Source of the DNA: Gibbula magus | Lineage: Eukaryota; Mollusca; Gastropoda; Trochida; Trochidae | Length of the DNA stretch: 64,000 bases | Reading direction: 5' to 3' | Assembly: GCA_936450465.1 (NCBI GenBank) | Contig: OW388293.1 | Coordinates: forward strand, 87,814,134 to 87,878,133 | Part shown: one piece after another, positions 33,714 to 44,061 of the stretch | How the letters are laid out: each line of letters starts with the position of its first letter | Numbering within the stretch: the stretch's first letter is position 1 | The notes under the pieces: generated by a model | Told to the model about the DNA's origin: nothing | The model's input: the letters and a program-made list of their open reading frames with translations, nothing else | Database searches by the model: none | Program-made: the position numbers and the translations under genes

Positions 33714-34289
33714 CATCCTCGATAATCCAGCGCTATTGTTCCGATAAATCTACACACAAGCGCTGGAAAACAGTAAGGGTATTTATCCCTAACCTAGTTA
33801 CCTCCTCTTGGGTCCATGCTATCCAATCAGAAACGAAACGCAGACACTATCTGCGTAAACAACTCGACCAATCAAAACGCATCACTACCGTTGTTTATAG
33901 AAACAATCATGGCGGCGGCCGACTCACTCGATTACGATAAAGTTTGTAACAAATTCAGCGTAGAAAACCTGACAGAAACTCAAAAGAAAGTTTTAAGAAG
34001 TATGTACGAGAAGAAGGGTGTATTCATGTCCATCAAAACGGGTGGAGGTAAATGATTAAAATCCCTGTGCTGCCAGGCGTTCCCAATCATCTGCGAAAGC
34101 CAAGATCCTGACACGAGAGTGCTTGTTATTTCACCCTTGATTTCAAGTGATCTTATTGGTTGTTAGAAAGCAAGCGTTTCGCTGAGTCATTGCGAAGGGA
34201 GGTAACTAGGTTAAGGATAAATACCCTTACTGTTTTCCAGCGCTTGTGTGTAGATTTATCGGAACAAAAGCGCTGGATTATCGAGGATG
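33714..34289 (+). mobile_element. 576-bp TIR element carrying a helicase gene 5' end
   Basis: Long terminal inverted repeats of about 95 bp (33714-33808 and 34195-34289) begin CATCCTCGATAATCCAGCGC and are nearly identical. The flanks GTGTTATAT (33705-33713) and GTGTGATAT (34290-34298) form a 9-bp target duplication with one mismatch. Each arm also contains an internal CCAGCGCT...AGCGCTGG palindrome. The interior holds two CCAAT boxes, an ATG and a RecQ-like coding fragment. A 9-bp duplication with long TIRs fits a Mutator-like element that captured host DNA, or a deleted member of a helicase-encoding transposon lineage such as AcademH. Confidence 0.85.
33909..34166 (+). pseudogene. RecQ-like helicase N-terminal fragment
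   Basis: ATG 33909 sits in an ATGGCGGCGG context and encodes 48 residues ending in SIKTGGGK, i.e. the Q-motif-like LTETQKKVLRSMY and Walker A of a RecQ-type SF2 helicase. A 9-nt insertion (TGATTAAAA, 34053-34061) introduces a stop exactly after the Walker A lysine. The same frame then continues SLCCQAFPIIC and VLVISPLIS, matching the residues after motif I and motif Ia of RecQ helicases, before stopping at 34166 near the right TIR. DEAH box, helicase C and RQC regions are absent. Two CCAAT boxes (33821, 33868) lie upstream, as in a promoter. It cannot encode a working helicase. Confidence 0.75.
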
Positions 34290-34767
34290 GTGTGATATCC
34301 ATCAACGCGTACATTCGGCATTTCACGTCACAATGTCAAAGTGATGTTTTACCTGAATGAGAACAATATGAACCTCGATATGGTGGTTCTCGATAGTGAT
34401 TAACCTGTTAGTTAACAAATAGTTATTATATCATGAAGGCATGAATATTTTCGACTGAACCATTTCCCCGGAACAATTAGCCAGCTTTGTTTCGAAAAGA
34501 GGTCAGGTGTATCAAGGTTATTCCAAGCTTAGCTCTCGCCCTGGGATCATGAAGCACAGACATTTCTACCATTTTTATGGAAGCACAAATTCATCATTAA
34601 ACTAAAATTAAGGAAGGTGACAACATGGTTTACCTAAAAAAACATTCTGCTAACGTTCAACAAATGTCATGATCCGAGCAAGCGGTTTCCTAAAAGTTGG
34701 TCCTTGTTATCTATTGAATTGTGTTAATTAAATATGTTCAGTTTCATCTTTGTCATACCCATAGGTA

Positions 34768-34889
34768 CATGAATAAGAACAAGTTCTATGGATAGTCCAC
34801 TTGCTTGATAACGGTGCTAGTATCTGCTAGAAACGTCGCACTCATATCAATAAAGAAGTTGACTATCCATAGAACTTGTTCTTATTCAT
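34768..34889. mobile_element. hairpin with hammerhead-like core, Penelope-like end
   Basis: A perfect 29-bp inverted repeat (ATGAATAAGAACAAGTTCTA... at 34768-34796 and its complement at 34861-34889) encloses TTGATAACGGTG, CTAG-TATCTG-CTAG, AAACGTCGCAC and CAATAAAG. The order TGAtaa / short stem / GAAAC-like / GTC is that of the hammerhead ribozymes found at the ends of Penelope-like retroelements, but CTGATGA is degraded to CTTGATAA and the G of GAAA is the last base of the stem. Probably a solo terminal remnant. Confidence 0.5.
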
Positions 34890-37800
34890 CATACCTGCTT
34901 CTACATGCCTCTCAAAGAAGTGATAGGTACATGTAGGGCCTATACTGTTCAAAAGTTTTGAACTCTCAAATATAAATATTCAGACGACATAATATGGTAA
35001 TAAACGTTTCAAGGTTTCACACCATCATTTCCTGGTATGTCACATCCTTGAGCTATCGCCTGCCCTGAGTAACTGTGTTCGCTTGCCTAAGCTAATTAGC
35101 AAATGTTGACAAATTAGTGATGATGCTGTCTCTTCAAGAATTTCGTTTAAATATAATCGTTATAATGATAATTTTATTTTAATTTTTAGAATATTGCATA
35201 CCTATAAATAATGATTTCGTAATCAGCTGCCATGAATACTCGCCGGGTGAACTCGGTGTTTGAAATAGATAAAGCAGCATTATTTCTAATTTCTAATTTT
35301 CATTTCTCCCAATACACACTATGCAATAAAGAAATATTATTAATTCATTATTGTCTTTTGGTTTGTTGTAGGCCTAAATACGTTTCCAAAATTACGTTTA
35401 ACTGATTGACGCGCGCCAATCGAGGTCATTGTCCTGTTTTCGATCATAAATCCCCATGTTTCTACCTTTATATCATCACTATACTAAACCGGTAGGCCTA
35501 AGCATTGAACTGTCAGTACGTTTCGATAAAGTAACACCGTTTATACCGTTTTGTATGTGACCTAATAGCTAGCACAATGGATGTAGGCTAGGCTACCTTT
35601 AAACAAGAACATGCATCATCATCGGGTTTAAAATGAAAGTTCTGTCCATTGTGCGTTGCATAATTATGTCTATATATAGGCCTATCGAAAGAATTTACAA
35701 ACACACAAATTCACTACTTCATCTACATTTGACAAATTTAACCCGACGATTATCGAGACAGGCCTTTAATAGGGATTTAGACTACGGTAATCGCTTTATC
35801 TCATCTAGCTGTACAGTACGTGTCCGCTCACGGCGAGTTGATTGTGTTGATCTGTAATACTACAATTAAAAGGTTAAGTGAAACGTTAATATGTAATTAA
35901 ACAGATTCATATAAATTGCAAATAGTCAATCAGATCTCATAGGTTATGTATTACAGTTACATATGTATAGAAGAACATCATAAGGAACTCTTTTTCAACC
36001 GTGCAGCTGTAAGTGTAAGGGTCAAACGAACTCAAAATATTCATCCGCTCTCGGAGCGATAAGAGAACGTTCGGTCGAGGCAGTGAATACGGCCTCCTTC
36101 ATAAACAAACTGACATAACTGATTGGACAAAGCAAGACATAACAATAACAGTTCTTAATACCTTCAAGCTCGCAATAAAATCACATCATCCACAGACTGG
36201 GGAACGATCGCATGTTGTCCTTTGACATGAGGTCAGTAGCAGACGGCGCCCTCTAGGGCACATACTAAGGGAGGTAATTATTTCAGATCCATAAAATCTG
36301 GTAGTTTATCTTTCACTCCATTGACATGGTTGGCGTTCCCATCTTTTCAATACTAACAACAAGTAGCAACATCTGACGTAGTATTTTGGTATTGAATATC
36401 TCAAATATAGAAATATAGAATTAAATTAAGAGTAAATGTGTATAGAATATTCCTGTTCTCATTTATGGATAAGGTTACAAGAGTTCTCTCCCTTGAACCG
36501 TAATGCTATATTCGACAAGACGGGTCTGTTTCTTTCTCAGCTTTAATAATTTCATTATTTGTGGTGCAGCTTGCGACACATACTTATTTACTATCAAAAT
36601 CTGATATTTGGTTATATCAGCAAGAGTAGTGACGCACGTGACAATAGCAGCAGCACGCGTGTTTCGTGGAGGGGTTGTGTCAGGAAGAGGGTGATCATGG
36701 TATTTTACGAACGCTTCCCCCACTCCAGTCTCAGCTGAACAGACTCCCCGGAGTATTCTACCCAGAACAACCATGCAAATATAAATATCCCCGCTCACTT
36801 AATGATTGTGTGGTTCTTATCTTTTTGGTCCGAGGCATATCACGATTTCCCTTTGCCTTTATTGTGTCCAGAGATTCCAGAGGAGGCAAATAATCTTATT
36901 CACCCGTAGGAAGGCCTATCTGACCCAACATTATTACTTTTTATTTCATAAAATGGGTTGCTTAGCTTCAAGTATAACAAACTCATAACAATTATTTTAA
37001 GCATGTATTTGTTTCACTGAGTTGCATATCGTGACCTTGGATATGATGTATTTAGTTGACAGACTTATGTATGTATATCTCGTATTTTATGACATTGTTG
37101 TGATGTGAAAGGGACAATTTATCGTTTGCGCTGTCTTAATTGCATTTTGTAAGAAATAAATAGGTTGTACATGCGTAACTCTTATATACCCACTAATCTT
37201 TGCTGGCACTGCAAAACTTTCACTGACGTGACACGCACAAGAAGTTCAGCACTTAATTGCCACTGGACAGTTTTTCACAACTACAACTCTTTTTTCCATA
37301 CATAACATATTCACGTCATGGTAGTGGACACCTTTTTTTATTTACGACATTTTTATTTTTTTGGAATGAAGAGATAAACAAACAAAATGTATACTTATGT
37401 GTCGATATTGATTACTGGATTCATATATAAATATGTTACCATATACCATGTATATAGGAGCAGCAGCCTAGCTTAAAATAAGCTCCTCTGAGCTTGTTGG
37501 CTAATCCTTTCATGCATGGATGTACTGTTTTCTTTCACGAATAAAATATTTTAAAATCAAAATGTATACAATTATTTATGTAAGTAAAGCACAAACCCTC
37601 TTAAATATGTGTTACTATTCCAAATAGTCAATAATTCCACCTCTACACTCCACCTCAACAGAAACAAGTGACATTTAATATGTCCAATGTTTTCCGAGGC
37701 TAAAAAATTATAGTTATCTGTCCCTTACTTTTGTCAAAACCTAGAAAAAAAAGACCTGAGGCGTGGGTTTGAAACTGATGCGGGTGGAAACCAGAAACAC

Positions 37801-38136
37801 ATTTTTTTTGTGGCTTTTAGTGTGTTGTATCATGGCTTATAATCTTCATTCACTTTAATATCATTTGTCCTTTTCGTTTATATGTGCGACATTATCTTTT
37901 AGCAAAGGTATTGTATTGTATTGTATTAGTGTATGTATATAATGTGTAGCTGCTGAACAGTGACATGCCAATACATTTCTAAAATGTTGCATTGTATTAT
38001 CAATAACTCTTACCCTAATTATCTGTGTTACTGATCTGAACTATGTGCGATTGCTTAACTATCAATTCTCATGTAATGCATGCATACCATGTGTTTCTGT
38101 CTTTACATCCTTAATGTATGCTATGTATTGTTTCAG
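34890..38136. other. long gene-poor stretch
   Basis: About 3.2 kb without a tandem array, inverted repeat or convincing coding region. Short frames on both strands overlap and lack domain features or paired splice sites. It may be an intron or intergenic DNA upstream of the candidate exon at 38137. Confidence 0.5.
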
Positions 38137-38304
38137 GGTGTGTTCTTGTACTACCACCGCAAACTGATGTCGCCATATATCATCCATGTGTATATGGATA
38201 AACTCGTCGTCGAACCCAGCAGTAGGAAACATGACCTCTTTGAAACGTATTTCCACTCGTCATTAAAATTGTGCAAAGAGTTTATCACAATGAACGCTAC
38301 CTAG
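38137..38304 (+). CDS. candidate terminal exon, unknown gene
   Basis: A TATGTATTGTTTCAG acceptor is followed by an open phase-0 segment of 55 codons (GVFLYYHRKLMSPYIIHVYM, DKLVVEPSSRKHDLFETYFH, then SSLKLCKEFITMNAT) ending in TAG. The amino-acid mix looks like a folded globular protein, unlike the low-complexity frames around it. I do not recognise the family and find no upstream partner exon, so it could also be a fragment of a pseudogene. Regulation unknown. Confidence 0.3.
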   Translation, partial: GVFLYYHRKLMSPYIIHVYMDKLVVEPSSRKHDLFETYFHSSLKLCKEFITMNAT

Positions 38305-38374
38305 GAATTCACACTGACTATATTTAAACTAATTGTAGTACAATCAAACTGCGTGATATGTTCCGTATTGGTAA

Positions 38375-39682
38375 TACCCCCATCACACCAAACCCGTTCT
38401 CACTACGTTCTTGTTTTTTTTGGAAAACGGGCTTGAACTGTGCTCGAACTGTGCACAAACGGAGTGGACGTAATGGCAACTGTTTACAAACTTTATGGAC
38501 GGGCTCGAACTGGGTAAGAACGGAATGGTGCTCCAGAACGTTGAACATGTCCAACGTTCTCCCCGTTCTAAATTTGGACGGAGTAGGAACGTAGTAAAAA
38601 CGGGATTGCCGTACTAAGAACGGAATTGCCGTATTGCGAACCTACTAAGGACGAGTAAGAACGTTGTGCAGTCGGGACGCGATTGCAATACGTTTGTGCA
38701 CAGTTTCCACCCAGTCCATGACGTCTTCAGTCAGATCGAACTCGACCGCAGTACGACCATAGTCAGTTGCTCTAACGTCCAAATATGTGTAAATAAATTA
38801 AATTGTTTCGATTGAGTTCTTAGTACGTTCCTACACAGTTATAAAAGTTCGCATTAGGTTGTCATTGCGTTCTACTCGTTGTTAGTACGTTTGCGAAATC
38901 TCTACACAGTTCTTACGACGTTGGCAGTACGATGCGAATGAACTGGTATAAATACAGGCGTGTTAATACGTTTATCACTTTGGTTATATTAATGACCAGA
39001 GAACCATGAACAGAGTTACTGCTCTCAGTATGTTGAATGTAGGGTTTCTACAGTTTTTGATGGAAGCAGAACAACAGTGGAATTTGGTCTTTGCGCAAGA
39101 ACAAAGAAAAAGAACAAGAACTTGCTGCGTGAGGACGTGGCTTAAACCTGAGAGCGAATAGCTGTCGGACAGTATCATCAGCTGATGGAGGAGCTCCGCC
39201 TAGAAGATCACGAGTCCTTCTACATGATGTTTTCACCTTGAAGTTCAGATCGGCAATGAGAACGGACAAGAACTTTCTGGGTATTTATAAAAAACGAGGC
39301 AGGACGTGACGAGCACGCACTGAGAACGGAATGAGGACGGAGTGAAAACGGAGAGAACTGTCTTAAAACGAGTTAGAACGGTATTGTGCGTACTAAGAAC
39401 GAGATAGGTCTAGTCAAGAACGACTTAGGACGGAATTGGACTGGCTGAGAACGTTGTGAAATCGAGGTGAACGGTCAATATTATACAATCTAAACGTGGT
39501 ACCAACTGTCTGAGAACGGCGTAAAGACTAGATGGACGTTCTGAGAACTGTTTGTGAAGGTACTGGGGTCGTTGTTTGATATACAGGAAACAAAAGTTGC
39601 TCGTTTCTATCCCGTTCGAGGCCGTTCTACAATATTTTTTGGAGTAGAACGTAGTGAGAACTACCTTGGTGTGACTCAGGCA
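38375..39682 (+). mobile_element. PIF/Harbinger DNA transposon, deletion derivative
   Basis: Flanked by TAA (38372-38374 and 39683-39685), the 3-bp duplication typical of PIF/Harbinger. The ends are inverted (TACCCCCATCACACC against TGCCTGAGTCACACC, then TTCTCACTACGTTCT in both). Both subterminal regions are packed with degenerate repeats around AGAACG and TACGTTC in opposite orientations. The interior carries a broken transposase N-terminus. TIRs are diverged, so the insertion is old. Confidence 0.75.
39006..39241 (+). pseudogene. Harbinger transposase N-terminal remnant
   Basis: From ATG 39006 the frame reads to CCVRTWLKPESE and a TAG. Shifting by one base near 39165 it continues VGQYHQLMEELRLEDHESFY and stops at TGA 39241. 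The pattern V-R-x-W-L, then G-x-Y-x-x-L-x-x-E-L-R-x-E-D, then S-F is the conserved N-terminal region that precedes the DDE domain of PIF/Harbinger transposases. The DDE domain is deleted. One frameshift and truncation mean no product. Confidence 0.7.
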
Positions 39683-39734
39683 TAACATCATGGACATAAT
39701 CGTTAACAGCAGGGAACACTTTCTGTAGATTCAG

Positions 39735-39957
39735 CAACTTCCAAACGCAAGGCATAACTCTTGCCAGTCTGCATTACTGGCTGATTTAACCCTTGCGGTA
39801 TTTCCCTAGCTTTCTTGTGTCGAGGCAGTGAATCGCTGCACTGGAAATGCATAGCGGTCCTGGATTTCTAAACACAGATTTCTTAAGGAAATACTGCAAG
39901 GCCTAAATCAGCCAGTAATGGAGACTGGCAAGAGTTATGCCTTGCATTGGGAAGTTG
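39735..39957. mobile_element. 223-bp foldback MITE with 9-bp target duplication
   Basis: TAGATTCAG lies immediately on both sides (39726-39734 and 39958-39966). The element is mostly inverted repeat: CAACTTCC...GCATAACTCTTGCCAGTC on the left is mirrored by GACTGGCAAGAGTTATGC...GGAAGTTG on the right, with arms of about 75 bp and a loop of about 80 bp. No protein. The 9-bp duplication points to a Mutator-type transposase. Confidence 0.85.
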
Positions 39958-39966
39958 TAGATTCAG

Positions 39967-40471
39967 AAGAAAATAGAAGTTGCAGAATTAAAAAGTAGTG
40001 TTAATTAATTATGACCCAATGAATTAAAGTGAACAGCACAACGTATAACATGAGTATTCATATTTTATTGTTGGTAACTGTGTGGAAAAAAACAGTGCAA
40101 TAAGGCAATTTTATAACAATAACAAGTTCTTTAACACGTTTTAATTGCATCATTGTGAATCAATATACATGATGATATTTAGACAGTTATGGACCTTGAC
40201 CGACAGTGCTTGACTTCCGTACTACAGACAGGGTAACGGTGTTATGAAACTAGGACTGCCGGGGCAGTACTGACGGTCTTCAGACTGCTATATTGTTGCC
40301 ATAACATTCTTTCCTTCTAATCCACGTTTTACATTAATATGTTGAAGAGATCAGAGCTCTCCGCAAGCTCCTGCCAAGGTGCGTGCCGGCCAAAACAGAC
40401 CAGGCTTTGAAACGATGGAAATGTTGAATTTATGTTTTCCCCTGCTACGAATACATCTGCCTAATGCCTCG
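39967..40471. other. unassigned spacer between two transposons
   Basis: No gene, repeat or RNA that I can support. Confidence 0.5.
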
Positions 40472-40473
40472 TT

Positions 40474-41753
40474 TACACTAGACCACGATTAGGCCACGAT
40501 TATACCGATCTGATACGAACCAATTATCGCAGTAGATCTTGATGATCGTGCCACTTTTTATTTATTTTTTCGTTTTTGAACGTTCTGTTACGTTTTGATA
40601 CGTTCCAATTCGACCTAGTACGCATTAGTACGAGTTAATATCCGACGTGTTGCCCTTCAGAGAATATGTGTTACGAATGGTTGACGATCTATAGCGACCG
40701 TTTACGATCATTACGATTCCATCATACGATCTGTTGCGATTTCTCGCGCTTTGATACGTTCACAACGATCTGTTGCCTTTTGTTGCCTTTTATGTGACAA
40801 TTACGAGCACGAATTACACGATTATTTCTATTGGTATAAGAAGTACATGTTATGTATATATTGTGTCACTTCATTCAGTCTGTGTTGACTCTCTTCTTTT
40901 TGGCAGGACGAGGTTCATTTTGACTGACAGTCTCAACTGTCTCAACTGCGACAGCATTGTCTGAATTGGTAACTCTCCTCTCTATAGAAGTGTCTGGGTT
41001 AGAAGATGCATAGTTCTCATGCCTTCGGGAAGCGTTGGCAATTTTGGAGCCCTTTCCCTTGCCTTTTGCTTTTTTGGGTCCCATGATGTGTCTTGAATGA
41101 CGATACTTGTAATGCCACTGACAGATCACAATGGTTGTCGCCTGGCAGCGTGAGACAATTTATAGGGAAAATCCCAACGCAACAGAACGTAGTGCAAAAC
41201 TTGAGAGCGTTATATATCGTGACAGAGCGTATAACAGAGCGAGGTACAGCGTGGTAGAGCGTGAACGGTATTCGTAGTACAGCTTGCTAAAACGTCCGTA
41301 AACATGCCTATAATGTAGACAACGTGACGCAACGCAGGAGATCGTAAAACAATCGAAATAGAGCGCAATACATGTTGTTAGAATCGTGGGGACATTTGAA
41401 GTAACATCTTACACGATGTGTTACGATAAGCTCGATAAGCTCCATTGCGCTTTTGTGCGCTCTTATACGCTCTAATGCACTCTGTCCCGATGATAACGCT
41501 CTACTACGCCCTACCACGTTCTGAAACGATCACTAAAAAAATCGGCATGATCGTGGCAAAATATTAAACATGTTTAATATTTTGACACGATTATAGAGAT
41601 GCCTCACGATCATTGAAATCCATTGCGATCCATTGCGATCACCACGATTTCTATCTACGCTCCCCCACGCTTCATAAGTTGAGTTGCGATTTAAAACAAA
41701 ATATTGAATCGTGGCCATCGTGGCCTAATCGTGGTCTAGTGTAAACGAGACAT
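40474..41753 (-). mobile_element. long-TIR DNA transposon with subterminal repeats
   Basis: The 37-bp terminal inverted repeats start ATG(C/T)CTCGTTTACACTAG and continue through ACCACGATTAGGCCACGAT with a single mismatch between ends. The flanks fit a TA duplication (40472-40473, 41754-41755); a 3-bp TWA duplication is not exact. Subterminal zones contain many ACGATC/ACGTTC-type repeats, in opposite orientation at the two ends, much like the Harbinger element at 38375. One small minus-strand ORF lies inside. Superfamily not settled. Confidence 0.78.
40875..41084 (-). CDS. small basic protein in the long-TIR transposon
   Basis: A 69-codon frame starts at ATG 41084 and encodes a Lys/Gly-rich start (MGPKKAKGKGKGSK) followed by a hydrophilic Ser/Asn/Glu-rich stretch and a basic PAKKKRV near the C-terminus, a classical monopartite nuclear localisation pattern. 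I do not recognise a domain. It lies between the subterminal repeat zones, where a transposase or accessory DNA-binding protein would be expected, and may be the leftover N-terminus of such a protein. Confidence 0.35.
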   Translation of the reverse strand: MGPKKAKGKGKGSKIANASRRHENYASSNPDTSIERRVTNSDNAVAVETVETVSQNEPRPAKKKRVNTD

Positions 41754-41755
41754 TA

Positions 41756-42403
41756 TTTATTTGCAGAATGCGATTTTCAATGTTTTCCCATATTTAGACA
41801 AATTTGAATGCTCACTGTGACAAAAATATGAAGATTTCACATTTCCCAGATACTATCTAATTTAGTACAATGCATCAGCTACATTCTGTGAAAGTGTCAG
41901 CTCTGTAAACGATTCGGGTCGGAAACGCTGAAAATGCACTAAGATTACATGATAAACAACCTTTACATGATTTACTGTTATGCTTGGAAGATGATTGCGC
42001 ATCTTTTAAACAAAGTTGCAAGTCTCTACGAACATTTTGAAAAATCTGTATCACTTTCAGCCAAGAGGCTATCATTTCTGAACGTGTCATGCAATTCGTA
42101 TCCGTGGTTTAAGCTGTAAAGTTGACGCAAACTCCATACAAATAATAAGAAAAACGTATAAGGAAAATCGGCTTATAACAATAGGTCTTTCAGACTTGCG
42201 TTGAAGACCTAATTAACTCCTCTTAGGGTTTTGGGATCAGAAACTTGGAATACGGTATATCATAGATGTGTGGACAAAGGAGATTGCCTTCATTTTTGAC
42301 AATCCATACCATTTCCGGCGGCTTATATTTTGGTACAACACACTGGTTGGCCACAACGTCTACCTTGACGTTATGGAATTGAACTATATATGTCGAGGAC
42401 GAC
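41756..42403. other. unassigned stretch
   Basis: A plus frame at 42268-42400 (MWTKEIAFIFDNPYHF...) looks protein-like in composition, but it lacks splice signals, is opposed by an equally open minus frame, and runs into the 15-bp repeat. I leave it unassigned. Confidence 0.35.
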
Positions 42404-42505
42404 GCAAACACGTCGGACGCAGACACGTCGGACGCAGACACGTCGGACGAAGACACGTCGGACACAGACACGTCGGACGCAGACACGTCTGATACAGACA
42501 TGGAC
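42404..42505. repeat. 15-bp minisatellite
   Basis: Six to seven copies of CACGTCGGACGCAGA with point changes. All frames remain open, giving Thr-Ser-Asp-Ala-Asp-type repeats on plus and Ser-Asp-Val-Ser-Ala on minus. Confidence 0.9.
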
Positions 42506-42959
42506 TTATTCAAGGATAATAAGCATCCTCAGCTTTATCGAGCTTCTTTAAAACTTGGATCAATTGACAATTGGTTACATGGGCGGTGATATTTTAGGTA
42601 TTATCGACACGCTGGAATAAATGACGCATACAGTAAAATATAATATTTAAAATATTAACATAACAAGTGCAAAACACACATATTAGAGTGTTCGGTGAGT
42701 GTCTTGTGCATATGAAGTCCGACTTCACAATCAACTAACACAGAAACATCGTTGTCCTGGGATACTATGACATGCATCTTTATCATCCAAAGTTCTGAGT
42801 ATATGCACTAATTCTTATTAGCTAAATTGATAGGATGTTCCGGATAGTACAGTCCAACTCTATCAAAGCCGTTGGCCAGGAGCTAATGGGAGGAGGGACA
42901 ATATTAGGGGGGGTCAGAACCAATTGTTCAGTGAGCTTTTTATGCCATGTTTTGAAACG

Positions 42960-43195
42960 TTCCCAGTGGTTGAATGAATTTGTGATAGTTCATTTAGTGA
43001 TTCCAAATGATTGAATGAATTTGGGATAGTTCATTTAGTGATTCCAAATGATTGAATCAATTTGTGATAGTTCATTTAGTGATTCCAAATGATTGAATCA
43101 ATTTATGATAGTTCATTTAGTGATTCCAAATGATTGAATCAATTTGTGATAGTTCATTTAGTGGTTCCCAATGATTGAATCAACTTGTGATGGTT
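42960..43195. repeat. 41-bp minisatellite
   Basis: Five to six copies of a 41-bp unit (ATTGAATCAATTTGTGATAG, TTCATTTAGTGATTCCAAATG), more diverged at both ends. It lies about 120 bp beyond the stop codon of the CaaX gene. Confidence 0.93.
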
Positions 43196-43311
43196 CACAT
43201 AGACTGCCTCCTGCTTCAGGGAGGACAACCACGGCTGGGACGACTCATGCGTATATACCCAAGTAAATATGCCACAATGTTTGCAGGCCGCCACAGCCCG
43301 AAATATGCCTC

Positions 43312-43758
43312 CTATAGAATCACACATCTCCGACTTGTGGGACTTAGTTTGTTTTTCTTGATATAATCGACGAGTATCTTGTTAGTGATGTGCATGGCCT
43401 GCTCCCCGCCCATGTCGAATCCCTTCTGGCCGATGGTGAGCGCCTCGAACACTGTGTAGGTGGGGAGGAGCGGCATCTGCCTCCTCCACAGCTCCTCCCT
43501 CCAGAACCTCCTCCACCACCCCCGGACCGCCCCCTCATCCAGACGCCCGTCCCACAGCGTCAGAGTCCGATCAGGCTTCCGGCCCTGTCTCTCCACATCC
43601 GTCCGGAAGGTCTGCTGCAGGATTGAGTCGCAGGTTCCCGACCGGAAGCTCCAGCTAATGTACGTACCGTCACTCAGCTCCAGACTCGCGTGCTCGCTTA
43701 CTTCCGGTTCTCCGGCAGACGGCTTTGTCGCCTGCCACGTGTACACTTTTGCCGTCAT
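43312..43758 (-). CDS. 148-aa CaaX-terminated protein (exon 3)
   Basis: ATG 43758 falls directly after a splice acceptor (TGTATGTTCCAG) and the frame ends at TAG 43312. The protein ends KKNKLSPTSRRCVIL: a C-V-I-L CaaX box with Leu last, the geranylgeranyltransferase-I type, preceded by basic residues, so membrane anchoring by prenylation is predicted. The N-terminal half contains KVYTWQATKP, then HASLELSDGTYISWSF and, near residues 55-80, RTDVERQGRKPDRTLTLWDG and LDEGAVRGWWRRFW. From memory this pattern resembles a small domain (HASLEL-x-DGTYISWW...LDE-x-AI-x-x-WW) of uncharacterised animal proteins that may have a papain/NlpC-like fold, but the usual downstream NCS-like motif is not seen, so activity is doubtful. 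Expression is probably driven by the TATA promoter at 47433. Confidence 0.7.
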   Translation of the reverse strand: MTAKVYTWQATKPSAGEPEVSEHASLELSDGTYISWSFRSGTCDSILQQTFRTDVERQGRKPDRTLTLWDGRLDEGAVRGWWRRFWREELWRRQMPLLPTYTVFEALTIGQKGFDMGGEQAMHITNKILVDYIKKNKLSPTSRRCVIL

Positions 43759-44061
43759 CTGGAACATACAGTATGTGGACATACACAGGGGCATGATTGT
43801 GTAGGAATTATCATAAAATAATCATTTTCAAATGTTATGTCACTGGTTGACGAATTTCTGAAAATAGTTTTTTTTCACAGGTGCTTTTCTTTATCGTTTG
43901 ATTGATCTGCACTATTCTTGTATCACTCCTTACAAAGACAACATGTGGTGGCGTAAGACATCATATTATGACATTTACAGTTTCTTGATGTTAAATTAAG
44001 TGCAATGATTATGACCCTATATTTCAACCAAACTTGCTATGAAATCCCTCGACTCAAGGTA

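Noticed and set aside
42223..42513. Gene with an Asp/Ser-rich C-terminus around the 15-bp repeat
   Set aside because: Frames are open on both strands and in more than one phase because the unit is five codons. The unique part has no recognisable domain or splice sites.
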